Counted from the first letter of the stretch, positions 20,369 to 28,601 are shown. The stretch: DNA of 40,288 bases from Calditrichaceae bacterium (GCA_024762535.1 JANTHG010000007.1:1-40288), one strand, 5' to 3'. Notes: generated by a model from the letters alone, not told the origin. A program made the numbers and translations.

Positions 20369-20926
20369 ATGATAATCGGTGTCGGCACACAGAATCCGGC
20401 CAAACTTTCCGCAGCAGAACAGGCGCTTAAACAGATTTTAAACAAATTTGAACGCGCTCCGGGGCGTTCTGTCCGGATCAGGCAAACAACTACAAGCACC
20501 TCGGTGCCGGACATGCCGCTCACCATACACGATTTAATGCAGGGAGCTCTGGAAAGAGCTCTTTTTACATATAAAACATTCCCGGAAGCGGATTTTGTGC
20601 TGGGGCTCGAAGGCGGCGTGTATCGCGTTCCGGAGCAACGGGCAGTATTTTTACAAAGCTGGGCTTACGCGTTTAACGGTTCAACAGGCTTTTTCGGTAG
20701 TTCGCCGGCTTTGCCCCTGCCGGAGTCCATTACCGCACCCTTATTTGAACAGGGACTGGAATTAAGCTCTGTGATTGATCAGTTAAGCGGCAAAGAAGAT
20801 GTGCGTTCCAATGAAGGTACCTTTGGCATACTTACACGAAACCTGATGAGCCGCAGCGATTCCTTTGTAATGGCGGTTATAGCCGCTTTAACGCCGTTCT
20901 TCAACAAAGATTATTATGAAATTTGA
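20369..20926 (+). CDS. inosine/xanthosine triphosphatase (YjjX/DUF84 family)
   Basis: This house-cleaning phosphatase hydrolyses ITP and XTP, the deaminated purine nucleotides, to prevent their use in nucleic acids. The N terminus IIGVGTQNPAKLSAAEQAL is the family hallmark. FVLGLEGGVYRV carries the catalytic acidic cluster, and NEGTFGILTRNLMSRSDSF matches the usual C-terminal block. At 185 aa it is typical. The ATG follows directly on the lipoprotein stop, so translation is coupled. It precedes adenosine deaminase, whose products (inosine derivatives) are upstream of ITP, which fits one shared purpose. Confidence 0.9.
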   Translation: MIIGVGTQNPAKLSAAEQALKQILNKFERAPGRSVRIRQTTTSTSVPDMPLTIHDLMQGALERALFTYKTFPEADFVLGLEGGVYRVPEQRAVFLQSWAYAFNGSTGFFGSSPALPLPESITAPLFEQGLELSSVIDQLSGKEDVRSNEGTFGILTRNLMSRSDSFVMAVIAALTPFFNKDYYEI

Positions 20927-20937
20927 AAGGTAAAAGA

Positions 20938-21966
20938 ATGATTATTGAACAGAAAATTATAAAACAGATGCCCAAAACCGATTTACATTGCCATCTTGAC
21001 GGCAGTGTTCGTATCGACACCATCATTGATGAAGCCAAAAAACAGAATGTGGAATTACCCACAACCGATCGTAAAGCGTTAAAGCGTTTGTTGCAACCGG
21101 GATTAAAATGTAAGAGCCTGGTAGAATATTTACGCCCTTTCGATATTACCCTTTCCGTTATGCAGGAACCCGAAGCGCTTACCCGTATTGCTTATGAACT
21201 GGCGGAAGACGCAGCCAAAGAAAATATCTGGTATCTCGAAGTACGCTATTCGCCTGTGCTGCATACCCGTAAAGGGATGAAATTGACGGAAATTGTGGAC
21301 GCCGTTTTACTAGGTTTACGAAATGCCGAGCAAAAATACCACATCAAAACCGGTGTGATTATTTGCGGGATGCGTAATATTAATCCCGAAACGTCACTCA
21401 CTTTGGCGGAGCTGGCCATGGCGTATAAAAATCAGGGCGTAGTGGCCTTCGATTTGGCTGGCGCGGAAGAAAGCTATCCGGCCAAACACCACCGCGAAGC
21501 TTTCTACCTGATTCTGAACAACAATATTAACTGCACGGCCCATGCCGGTGAAGCCTACGGGCCGGAAAGTATTCACCAAGCTCTGCATTACTGCGGCGCA
21601 CACCGCATCGGCCACGGTACCCGGCTGAAAGAAGACGGCGACCTGCTCAATTATGTAAACGACCACCGTATTCCTTTGGAAATTTGCTTAACCAGCAACA
21701 TTCAGACCAAGGCGGCGCCCTCCTACGAAGCGCATCCGCTTAAGTTCTACTTTGATTATGGCCTACGGGTTACCATCAACACAGACAACCGGCTCATTTC
21801 CAACACAACCATGACCAAGGAATTATATCTCGCAGCCAAATATGCGGACTGGAATATGACAGACCTGAAAAATGTAATTGTGGCGGGATTTAAAAGCGCA
21901 TTTATGCCCATGCGTGAAAAAGCTATTATGCTGAATATGGTTAATGCGGAACTGGAAAAATTTTAA
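20938..21966 (+). CDS. add: adenosine deaminase
   Basis: This enzyme deaminates adenosine and deoxyadenosine to inosine and deoxyinosine. The zinc-binding HxH is in KTDLHCHLDGSVR, the catalytic His/Glu are in NCTAHAGEAYGPESI, HRIGHGTRL supplies another His, and VTINTDNRLIS has the metal Asp. At about 342 aa the length is standard. I start at ATG 20938 (MIIEQKIIK), preceded by GAAAGG; the ORF track begins 5 codons earlier at a TTG. Adenine deaminase or an aminofutalosine deaminase are possible relatives, but the size and motifs favour ADA. Its last 4 bases overlap the convergent small membrane gene. Confidence 0.93.
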   Translation: MIIEQKIIKQMPKTDLHCHLDGSVRIDTIIDEAKKQNVELPTTDRKALKRLLQPGLKCKSLVEYLRPFDITLSVMQEPEALTRIAYELAEDAAKENIWYLEVRYSPVLHTRKGMKLTEIVDAVLLGLRNAEQKYHIKTGVIICGMRNINPETSLTLAELAMAYKNQGVVAFDLAGAEESYPAKHHREAFYLILNNNINCTAHAGEAYGPESIHQALHYCGAHRIGHGTRLKEDGDLLNYVNDHRIPLEICLTSNIQTKAAPSYEAHPLKFYFDYGLRVTINTDNRLISNTTMTKELYLAAKYADWNMTDLKNVIVAGFKSAFMPMREKAIMLNMVNAELEKF

Positions 21967-22208
21967 TTTTTTTTACCGGTTTTAAAATAGCGGCGCAATC
22001 GGGGCATCATCCCTTTGCGGAGTAAGGCCAGGGCCAGAAGGAAGAGCAGGATTCCGGGAATTACCGGCACTACAATGCCCAGCAGGCCTATCAAAACAAG
22101 AATCAGTGCCGTCAGATATTTATTTTTACTAAAACGCAGAATATCTTCCCACAAAAGAGGCGTTCGTTCTTTTTTACGAACCGGAACGGGAAGATTCTGC
22201 TTTTCCAT
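21963..22208 (-). CDS. small PGPGW-like membrane protein
   Basis: This 81-aa protein has a basic N-terminal head (VPVRKKERTP), a hydrophobic hairpin (about residues 32-65, containing VVPVIPGILLFLLALALL), and a basic tail (RLRRYFKTGKKN). The Pro-Gly turn between two short helices resembles small putative transmembrane proteins of the PGPGW/DUF454-like type; function is unknown. Its ATG overlaps the stop of the upstream epimerase gene (TAATG), so it is translated together with the CerR-like gene. That makes it a candidate accessory part of the sphingolipid cluster. Its 3' end overlaps the convergent add gene by 4 bases. Confidence 0.75.
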   Translation of the reverse strand: MEKQNLPVPVRKKERTPLLWEDILRFSKNKYLTALILVLIGLLGIVVPVIPGILLFLLALALLRKGMMPRLRRYFKTGKKN

Positions 22209-23188
22209 TACAGCCAGCCTTTTTCTTTATACCAGTCGATGGTTTCTTTAAAAGAATCTTCCAGGCTGTATTTTGCTTCAAAGCGCAAATCCTGTTTAGC
22301 CCGGCGCGGGCTGCACACCCAAAAATTTTGTTTCATCTCAATCACTTTTTGGCGGTTCAGAATTGTTGTTTTCCCGCTAAACTGCGCCCAGCTTTCCGAA
22401 ACCAAAGCCACACCCTTTAATAAAAGCACCGGGATGCGAATTGGAATCCCCTTTTTATTGAATATTTTTAATGCTAATTCAGCCATCTGAGTCCAGGAAT
22501 AGGGGCGCGGATTTGCGATAAAATAGGTTTTACCTATCGCTTTGGCACGTGTTCCGGCCAGCCAGATCCCTCGCACCAGGTCTTTTACATAAATAAGGCT
22601 TACATATTTATCGCTTCCGCCAATTCTCGGAATAAGCCCTAATTTAACGGTTTTGAAAAAATCCAGTACATCCGTATCGCGCGGGCCAAAAACAGCCGGA
22701 GGTCGTACAATGGTAACAGGCAGACGATCAGCCATGCTGCGCACATAATTTTCCGCCATGAGTTTACTATGGCCATAATCGGTGAGGGGACGCGGGCTGG
22801 CCTCTTCATCTATGGGTTCAATGGAAGAACCCGGCCCGGCTGCCGCCTGGGAACTTACCAGCACAAACCGTTTGACTGATTTACCTCTGTTCAGCACGGC
22901 CTGCACAAGGTTACGGGTACCTTCGTAATTCCCTTTTACATAGGTAATTGCGTCCGCTGCTTTGGTTACACCGGCCACATGGAAAACATAGTCCACATCT
23001 TTCACCGCATTTTTCAGAGAATCCGGATCATCTAAGCTTCCATACACGCATTCCAAATTCAAATCTCTGATCCACTGCATATTGGAAGATCTCCGAACCA
23101 ACGCACGTACTTCATAGCCTTTACGGATCAGTAATTCACTTAAATGACTACCCACAAATCCGGTAGCGCCCGTGATTAGTACTTTCAT
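22208..23188 (-). CDS. NAD-dependent epimerase/dehydratase-type oxidoreductase, CerR-like
   Basis: This extended short-chain dehydrogenase of 326 aa has the NAD(P)-binding motif TGATGFVGSHL at residues 6-16, and the catalytic YGHSK (Tyr138, Lys142) with an upstream VLVSSQAA serine. The C-terminal region is more variable (SWTQMAELALKIFNKKG). It resembles 3-beta-hydroxysteroid dehydrogenase/dihydroflavonol reductase types. In bacteria that make ceramide by the Caulobacter-type route, a protein of this fold (CerR) reduces the 3-keto group of oxidised ceramide. Here it is divergent from serine palmitoyltransferase and a GNAT-like acyltransferase. That role is inferred from context; a nucleotide-sugar enzyme is the alternative. 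The leader shows GGGG 6 bases before ATG. Confidence 0.85.
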   Translation of the reverse strand: MKVLITGATGFVGSHLSELLIRKGYEVRALVRRSSNMQWIRDLNLECVYGSLDDPDSLKNAVKDVDYVFHVAGVTKAADAITYVKGNYEGTRNLVQAVLNRGKSVKRFVLVSSQAAAGPGSSIEPIDEEASPRPLTDYGHSKLMAENYVRSMADRLPVTIVRPPAVFGPRDTDVLDFFKTVKLGLIPRIGGSDKYVSLIYVKDLVRGIWLAGTRAKAIGKTYFIANPRPYSWTQMAELALKIFNKKGIPIRIPVLLLKGVALVSESWAQFSGKTTILNRQKVIEMKQNFWVCSPRRAKQDLRFEAKYSLEDSFKETIDWYKEKGWL

Positions 23189-23356
23189 TTATTACCCCGA
23201 AATCCTGTTTTCGATTTGTCACGAACTTAAAAGAACTGTATATTTTAAGAAAGAATTACATTGGGAGCAAACTTGAATCATTAGGTATAATCACTTAATT
23301 TTACAGAACCTAACTCAAAGTGATTATATTATTATATTGAACAATATGGAGGCAAT
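23189..23356. promoter_or_regulatory. divergent control region of the ceramide-type cluster
   Basis: 168 bases separate the CerR-like gene from spt. A TATAAT at 23286-23291 points toward spt. It overlaps the left arm of a perfect 8-base inverted repeat, aatcactt (23289-23296) and aagtgatt (23318-23325). For the minus direction, TTGCTC and TAAAAT are 17 bases apart. GGAGG (23348-23352) lies 4 bases before the TTG start of spt. The repeat could be an operator or a leader hairpin. Boxes were assigned by eye. Confidence 0.45.
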
Positions 23357-24544
23357 TTGGACATTTTTGACAAATGTTATCAGTTTACACGCGCCAAAGA
23401 AACCATAGAAGCCGGAATTTACCCCTATTTTAAACCTCTTTCCGGGAACGACGGCCCTAAGGTGGAAATGGAAGGCCGTCAAGTTATAATGATCGGTTCC
23501 AATAATTATCTTGGGCTGACCCACGATCCCCGCGTGGTAGAAGCAGCAATAGATGCCACCCGGCGGTATGGCACCAGTTGTTCCGGTTCACGTTTCTTAA
23601 ACGGCACTCTGGATTTACATCTGGAATTAGAAGCCAAAGTAGCCGATTTTTTGGGACGCGAAGCCGCTCTGATTTTCAGCACCGGATATACGAGCAACGT
23701 GGGCGCTATTTCCACCATTGCAGGCAGAGACGATTACATCATTCTCGATAAATCCGATCATGCTTCCATTTACGCCGGAACCTGGGCCGCACAAGGCGCC
23801 ATCGTAAAACGCTTTCCTCATAACAATATGGAAAAGCTCGAAAAATTGCTTTCGGAATTAGACCCTGATAAAGGTAAAATCATTGTTAGCGACGGTGTGT
23901 TTAGTATGGAAGGCGATGTGGTTCAGTTGGACCGTCTCATTCCCATAGCCAAAAAATATAATGCCCGCGTGTATATCGATGAAGCGCACGGTTTGGGCGT
24001 TTTGGGAGACCACGGACGTGGCGCCTGCGAATTTTTGGGACTGGAACAGGATGTGGATATTGTGATGAGCACCTTCAGTAAATCCCTTGCCAGCTTAGGC
24101 GGCTTCGTAGCCGGCCCGGAAGAAGTGATAAATTTTATCAAGCATTTTGCCGGGCCGCTCGTATTCAGCGCCTCTCCCACGCCTGCCGCAACAGCTGCCG
24201 TACTTAAAACAATCGAAATTATTCAAACCGAACCGGAACATATGGATCGCCTGCGCTATATTGGCGATTACATGCGGGAGGAACTGCGATCTCTGGGTTT
24301 TGATATTGGTACCAGTAAAGATACGCCCATAATCCCCATTTACATCCGTAAAGATGAAACCACGTTTAAATTCTGGCGGCGATTATTTGACGAGGGTGTT
24401 TTCGCTAACGCGGTAATCAGCCCGGCCGTCCCTCCGGATCAGGCTCTCATTCGCACCAGCTATATGGCAACGCTTTCGGATGATGATTTGAACAAGGTGT
24501 TAACCATTATGCAAAAAGTGGGAAAAGAACTACATATTATCTAA
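23357..24544 (+). CDS. spt: serine palmitoyltransferase (alpha-oxoamine synthase family)
   Basis: This PLP-dependent enzyme condenses serine with a fatty acyl thioester to 3-ketosphinganine, the first step of sphingolipid synthesis. It is a fold-type I alpha-oxoamine synthase of 395 aa. GSRFLNGTLDLHLELE (about 77-92) is the serine palmitoyltransferase form of this block; glycine C-acetyltransferase has a different text there. DHAS (His135) stacks on PLP, DEAHGLGVLG holds Asp208/His211, and STFSKSLASLGGF has the PLP lysine Lys242. YPYFKPL and DGVFSMEGD also match bacterial SPT. The start is a TTG with GGAGG 4 bases upstream; no in-frame ATG is nearby. The neighbouring acyltransferase and epimerase support the assignment. 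8-amino-7-oxononanoate synthase is unlikely because no biotin genes are nearby. Confidence 0.92.
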   Translation: MDIFDKCYQFTRAKETIEAGIYPYFKPLSGNDGPKVEMEGRQVIMIGSNNYLGLTHDPRVVEAAIDATRRYGTSCSGSRFLNGTLDLHLELEAKVADFLGREAALIFSTGYTSNVGAISTIAGRDDYIILDKSDHASIYAGTWAAQGAIVKRFPHNNMEKLEKLLSELDPDKGKIIVSDGVFSMEGDVVQLDRLIPIAKKYNARVYIDEAHGLGVLGDHGRGACEFLGLEQDVDIVMSTFSKSLASLGGFVAGPEEVINFIKHFAGPLVFSASPTPAATAAVLKTIEIIQTEPEHMDRLRYIGDYMREELRSLGFDIGTSKDTPIIPIYIRKDETTFKFWRRLFDEGVFANAVISPAVPPDQALIRTSYMATLSDDDLNKVLTIMQKVGKELHII

Positions 24545-24558
24545 GCGGGGTCGTTATT

Positions 24559-25692
24559 ATGGCTGCACAAATCATTGAAGTTCGCTCCAAACAGGATAAA
24601 AAACGATTTATCGATTTTGAATGGGAAGCAAACAAGAACTTGCCCCACTGGGTCAGTCCCCTGCGATTGGAACGGCAGGAATTATTAGACCAGGGAAAAA
24701 ATCCTTTTTGGCAACATGCCGAAATAGCTCTATTTTTGGCCGAAGAGGATGGAAAAACCGTGGGACGGATTGCTGCAATCACAAACCAGAATTACAATGA
24801 TTTCCAAAAAGACAATAGCGGATTTTGGGGATTCTTTGAATGTATTAATGATCAGGAAACCGCCAACCTGCTCTTTGATGCGGCTGCCACCTGGCTGCGC
24901 AGCAAAGGCAAAGACAAAATGCTCGGCCCTATGAATCCTTCGACCAATGACGAAGCCGGTATGTTAATTGACGGGTTTGACACCCCGCCCTACATGATGA
25001 TGATCCATAACCATCCTTATTACCCGCAATTAGCCGAGGGATACGGCAACACCAAAGCCAAGGATTTATATGCCTGGTTTGTAGAGTCAGCCAGAGCGCA
25101 GGAAAATATTTCGGACAAGATGCGCCGGGTCTCTGAAAAAATTCTGAAAAAATACAATATAACAATCCGCCAATTAGTGAAAAAAGATTTAAAAAACGAG
25201 ATCAAACTCATCAAAGATATTTACAATAATGCCTGGAGCGCTAACTGGGGATTTGTACCATTTACAGATGCCGAAATAGATAAACTGGCGGCAGACCTTA
25301 AGCCGATTGCCGATGAGCGTATGTTGTTTATTGCGGAAAAAGACGGCAATCCCATTGCTTTCAGCCTGACCCTGCCTAATATCAATGAGATCTTAGCCAA
25401 AATCCCAAATGGGAGACTATTTCCCACCGGAGTCTTTAAATTATTGCTTGGACTTAAAAAGATTAAAACCTTACGTGTACTGGTGTTGGGAGTTAAACGG
25501 GAATTTCAGTATTTAGGGCTGGGCTCCATATTTTATGTTAAGTCGATTCAGAACGCGCTGGAATGCGGATACGAAGCGGCGGAGATGTCCTGGATACTGG
25601 AAGATAATTATCCTATGAATAAAGCCATTGAATCCGTAGGTTCCCGGCGCTATAAAACCTACCGGATATACGAATATTCATTGAATAAATAA
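24559..25692 (+). CDS. GNAT-fold acyltransferase, bacterial ceramide synthase (bCerS)-like
   Basis: This 377-aa soluble protein resembles the YghO-like acyl-CoA N-acyltransferase group. The N-terminal half contains FIDFEWEANKNLPHWVSPL, GRIAAITNQNYNDF and the highly conserved-looking LGPMNPSTNDEAGMLIDGF. The C-terminal half (about 180-370) has a GNAT core, with the acyl-CoA loop VKREFQYLGLGSIF and the closing EDNYPMNKAIESVG...YKTYRIYEY. In the Caulobacter-type pathway a protein of this sort acylates the amino group of 3-ketosphinganine to give oxidised ceramide. It lies 14 bases after spt in the same direction, which is the main reason for the call. Function is inferred from family and context; a generic N-acyltransferase remains possible. 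Confidence 0.8.
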   Translation: MAAQIIEVRSKQDKKRFIDFEWEANKNLPHWVSPLRLERQELLDQGKNPFWQHAEIALFLAEEDGKTVGRIAAITNQNYNDFQKDNSGFWGFFECINDQETANLLFDAAATWLRSKGKDKMLGPMNPSTNDEAGMLIDGFDTPPYMMMIHNHPYYPQLAEGYGNTKAKDLYAWFVESARAQENISDKMRRVSEKILKKYNITIRQLVKKDLKNEIKLIKDIYNNAWSANWGFVPFTDAEIDKLAADLKPIADERMLFIAEKDGNPIAFSLTLPNINEILAKIPNGRLFPTGVFKLLLGLKKIKTLRVLVLGVKREFQYLGLGSIFYVKSIQNALECGYEAAEMSWILEDNYPMNKAIESVGSRRYKTYRIYEYSLNK

Positions 25693-25718
25693 AAAAAGCC
25701 CGTCTGAAAAGGCGGGCC
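25689..25718 (-). terminator. bidirectional hairpin terminator between convergent genes
   Basis: GCCCGTCT (25698-25705), loop GAAA, and AGGCGGGC (25710-25717) form a strong stem with one G-T pair. On the minus strand it is followed by an uninterrupted run of nine T (the A run 25689-25697), so it ends the Cys-rich gene transcript. It lies just after the bCerS-like stop and may also stop that transcript. Confidence 0.8.
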
Positions 25719-25746
25719 CGGATAAAAATGAAATTCGTATGTACTG

Positions 25747-25983
25747 TTAATACTCATCGTCGTTGTAATAATCTTCATTGGTAGTGAATGCCGTTGAATT
25801 GTATTTTTTGTCCTTCCGACAGAAATCAAAAAACTCACAATCCTGACATTCATAATCATCACAATTAACCATATTTTCACATGTACCGTTTAAATCCAAA
25901 GTGATGGATTCACGGTAACAAAGAGCTTCATGGTTAAAATGACAATCTTCACAGCCACAAGTCAGGTTTTCAAAATAGCTCAT
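25747..25983 (-). CDS. small cysteine-rich acidic protein, unknown
   Basis: This is a 78-aa protein with nine cysteines (positions 9, 11, 14, 22, 35, 41, 46, 49, 55), grouped as CGCEDC near the start and CDDYECQDCEFFDFC in the middle. The tail is Tyr/Asp/Glu/Asn-rich (NEDYYNDDEY). No signal peptide is visible, so it is probably cytoplasmic. The cysteine spacing suggests two zinc or iron-sulfur binding knuckles. It has a strong Shine-Dalgarno (GGAGGGAGACG before ATG), lies 29 bases after the rhomboid gene, and is followed by a terminator. That argues for a real gene at the end of the proS operon. I do not recognise the family. Confidence 0.75.
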   Translation of the reverse strand: MSYFENLTCGCEDCHFNHEALCYRESITLDLNGTCENMVNCDDYECQDCEFFDFCRKDKKYNSTAFTTNEDYYNDDEY

Positions 25984-26012
25984 CGTCTCCCTCCTTCGAG
26001 AAATCCGGTTAT

Positions 26013-26858
26013 TTAATTAAATCCGTTAGTATCATGTTCACGCAGATATTTACTTCCTTCTTCCAAAAGCTTTTTCTCTGCATCGGTCAGGTTTAAGTAA
26101 CCCACCCGGTTTATTTTATCCAGTAATTCATCGATCACTTTACGATAATATTCTGTTTTATCGCCTTTACCGCCGCCCGAACTAAAGTGCATGTTCGAAC
26201 CACTTTTTTTCTTTCCAAACATATTTTTAGGGATGCCGTTTTTAAGGCGATACCAGACATACCCGTACTTCAAATATAAAAACCCCACCAGTGCGCCACC
26301 CAAATGCGCCGCATGTGCCACGCCATCGGAATAGGGACCAAAAGTGGAAAAGAACTGCAACAGGATTAAAAATCCCATTAAATATTTTATCTTAACCGGA
26401 AAGAGCATCCAAATATACACTTCACGGTTGGGATAGCGCATGGCAAAAGCAATCATCACACCATAAATCGCACCCGAAGCGCCAATGGTGGGCGCGCCGG
26501 ATACCAGAATATTGATCAGTCCTGCGCCGATTCCGGTAATAAAATAGAATTTTAAAAATTCCCTTGTGCCCCATTCCCGTTCCAGTTCCACACCGAACAT
26601 CCACAAATAGAGCATATTAAACAATATATGCATGATGCTAAAGGGATCATGCAAGAACATGTAGGTTACCAATTGCCAGATTTTAAAGCGATAAAATATA
26701 TCTCCTGCACTGAGGGAAAAATTTTCGATAAGCGTTTGGGCCAGGCTGTGATTGAGCATGACCATAACCTGCACAACCACATTGATCAAAATAAGATTTT
26801 TGATCCCCGGCGGCAAAGCGCCTCCCGGACTTAAACGATAGGATCGATTTCCAAACAT
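26013..26858 (-). CDS. rhomboid-family intramembrane serine protease
   Basis: This polytopic membrane protein of 281 aa cleaves transmembrane segments. The catalytic serine is in TIGASGAIYGVM (Ser128, GASG box) and the partner histidine in AHAAHLGGALVGF (His185). Other family text includes WQLVTYMFLH, MHILFNMLYLWMFGVELE and the FYFITGIGAGLINIL helix, giving about six helices. The C-terminal 70 residues are soluble and charged (GKKKSGSNMHFSSGGGKGD, then a helical DAEKKLLEEGSKYL). It follows proS by 13 bases, so it is probably co-transcribed; the substrate is unknown. The start is ATG 26858 with AAGGA about 10 bases upstream. Confidence 0.92.
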   Translation of the reverse strand: MFGNRSYRLSPGGALPPGIKNLILINVVVQVMVMLNHSLAQTLIENFSLSAGDIFYRFKIWQLVTYMFLHDPFSIMHILFNMLYLWMFGVELEREWGTREFLKFYFITGIGAGLINILVSGAPTIGASGAIYGVMIAFAMRYPNREVYIWMLFPVKIKYLMGFLILLQFFSTFGPYSDGVAHAAHLGGALVGFLYLKYGYVWYRLKNGIPKNMFGKKKSGSNMHFSSGGGKGDKTEYYRKVIDELLDKINRVGYLNLTDAEKKLLEEGSKYLREHDTNGFN

Positions 26859-26871
26859 ATATGTTTAATCC

Positions 26872-28302
26872 TTAATAGGCCTTGGCAAAAATAACACGCC
26901 CGTCCGAAGCCCCGCCACATATCAGGCATTTGCCCGCTTCCTTTTTCTGGTCAAAAGGAATATTACGGATGGTGGCTTTGGTGTCATTTTTCACTTTGGT
27001 TTCACACTCGGGATTTCCGCACCAGTGTGCGCGGATAAATCCGCCTTTTCCATTGACAATTTCTTTGAATGTGTCGTAATCGTCCACATCAAACGTATTT
27101 TCCTGCTGAAAGTTTCGTGCACGTTCCAGCATTTCTTTTTGCATGGTGTCCAAAGCGGTTTCCACAGTCTGCAAAATACCATCACGGTTTACAAACTGTT
27201 TTTCCATAGTATCCCTGCGCACCATAACCAGCGCGTTTTTAGCAACATCTTTAGGGCCTATTTCCAAACGAAGCGGAATTCCCTGTAATTCCCATTCGGA
27301 AAATTTGTATCCCGGTTTATACTGATCCCGGTCGTCAAAAATTACATTATATTTAGCTTTTAATTCTTTTAAAACACCATCGGCATAGTCCAGCACTTCC
27401 TGTTTCTGGTCTTCACCGCGCCAGATCGGCACCATTACAATGGGTCTTTGCGCCATTTTCGGCGGCAGAACCAGGCCGCGGTCGTCACTGTGGGCCATAA
27501 TCAGCGCACCAATAAGCCGCGTGCTCACACCCCAGGAGGTAGCCCAAACATATTGCAGCTTACCTTCTTTATCCTGAAACTGAACATCAAAGGCTTTGGC
27601 AAAATTTTGCCCCAAATTATGCGAAGTTCCCGCCTGCAGCGCTTTCATGTCCTGCATCATAGCTTCTATGGAATAGGTATGTTTGGCGCCGGCAAACTTT
27701 TCGGCTTCACTTTTACGCCCCGGAATAACGGGAATTGCCAGATATTCTTCGGCAAATTTCTGATACACATTTAAAATTTTGCGGGTTTCTTCTTCTGCCT
27801 CTTCATAGGTTTCGTGCGCTGTATGCCCTTCCTGCCATAAAAATTCGGAGGTACGCAAAAAAAGACGGGTACGCATTTCCCAGCGCATTACATTGGCCCA
27901 CTGATTAATCAGCAGAGGTAAATCGCGGTAGCTGTTAATCCATTTTTTGTACATGGCCCAGATGATGGTTTCCGAGGTGGGACGGATATAGAGGTTTTCT
28001 TCTAATTTTTTACCGCCACCAACGGTAACCACCGCACATTCCGGTGAAAAGCCTTCCACATGCTCGGCTTCCTTTTGCATAAAACTTTCGGGAATCAGCA
28101 GCGGGAAATACGCATTTACATGCCCGGTTTCTTTAAACAAACGGTCCAGATTACTTTGAATCAATTCCCAGATGGCGTATCCATTGGGACGAATGACCAT
28201 CGCACCTTTAACCGGCGAATAATCTGCCAGCTTTCCCTGCAAAACAATATCCGTATACCAACGTGAATAATCCACATCACGGGGCGTTACTTTTTCTGCC
28301 AT
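26872..28302 (-). CDS. proS: prolyl-tRNA synthetase, archaeal/eukaryotic type
   Basis: This class II synthetase charges tRNA-Pro. It is of the short type without the bacterial editing insertion. The order is catalytic core ([65 protein letters not shown]), anticodon-binding domain ([10 protein letters not shown] onward), and a C-terminal zinc-like domain with Cys residues ([14 protein letters not shown]) ending in the typical FAKAY. I start at MAEKVTPRD (28302): AGAGAGGA lies just upstream, and the 18 extra residues of the ORF track are not family-like. Length is 476 aa. Ancient transfer or deep inheritance of this type is common in several bacterial phyla. Confidence 0.95.
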   Translation of the reverse strand: MAEKVTPRDVDYSRWYTDIVLQGKLADYSPVKGAMVIRPNGYAIWELIQSNLDRLFKETGHVNAYFPLLIPESFMQKEAEHVEGFSPECAVVTVGGGKKLEENLYIRPTSETIIWAMYKKWINSYRDLPLLINQWANVMRWEMRTRLFLRTSEFLWQEGHTAHETYEEAEEETRKILNVYQKFAEEYLAIPVIPGRKSEAEKFAGAKHTYSIEAMMQDMKALQAGTSHNLGQNFAKAFDVQFQDKEGKLQYVWATSWGVSTRLIGALIMAHSDDRGLVLPPKMAQRPIVMVPIWRGEDQKQEVLDYADGVLKELKAKYNVIFDDRDQYKPGYKFSEWELQGIPLRLEIGPKDVAKNALVMVRRDTMEKQFVNRDGILQTVETALDTMQKEMLERARNFQQENTFDVDDYDTFKEIVNGKGGFIRAHWCGNPECETKVKNDTKATIRNIPFDQKKEAGKCLICGGASDGRVIFAKAY

Positions 28303-28456
28303 GAAATCCTCTCTGTCCAACTTAAAATAATCTGATGCTCTGGCATGCTGGTACATTTGCCTTGGAAGTAAGAATGAAGATAATCGTCGGAATCTTTACT
28401 CCTTTGGGAGCACACAGCTCTTTACACCTGTGCATCCTGAGCTAAGTTTAAAAATG

Positions 28457-28530
28457 TACGCCCGGAGGGAATCGAACCCCCAACCTTTGGAACCGGAATC
28501 CAACGCTCTATCCAATTGAGCCACGGGCGC
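28457..28530 (-). tRNA. tRNA-Arg (anticodon CCG)
   Basis: The minus strand reads as a canonical 74-base tRNA. The acceptor GCGCCCG pairs with CGGGCGT (one G-T pair), and the discriminator is A. The D arm is GGCTCAATTGGATAGAGC. The anticodon stem TTGGA/TCCAA encloses loop TTCCGGT, giving CCG. The T arm is GGGGGTTCGATTCCCTC. CCA is not encoded. It lies alone between proS and trkA. The rest of the 28303-28601 gap shows nothing else. Confidence 0.95.
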
Positions 28531-28601
28531 ATCATATAATTAAAACGGAGGCAAATATATTCGATACGTATCACAATGTCAAATAAAAAGCAGGGGCCTT
28601 T

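Noticed and set aside
23357-24544. Glycine C-acetyltransferase (kbl) or bioF instead of spt
   Set aside because: The GSRFLNGTLDLH block is the SPT form, no threonine dehydrogenase or biotin genes are near, and the acyltransferase/epimerase neighbours fit ceramide synthesis.
24559-25692. Recent transfer from enterobacteria because YghO-like and YghZ-like genes occur in one window
   Set aside because: The two are 13 kb apart in different contexts, base composition looks native, and both families are widespread.
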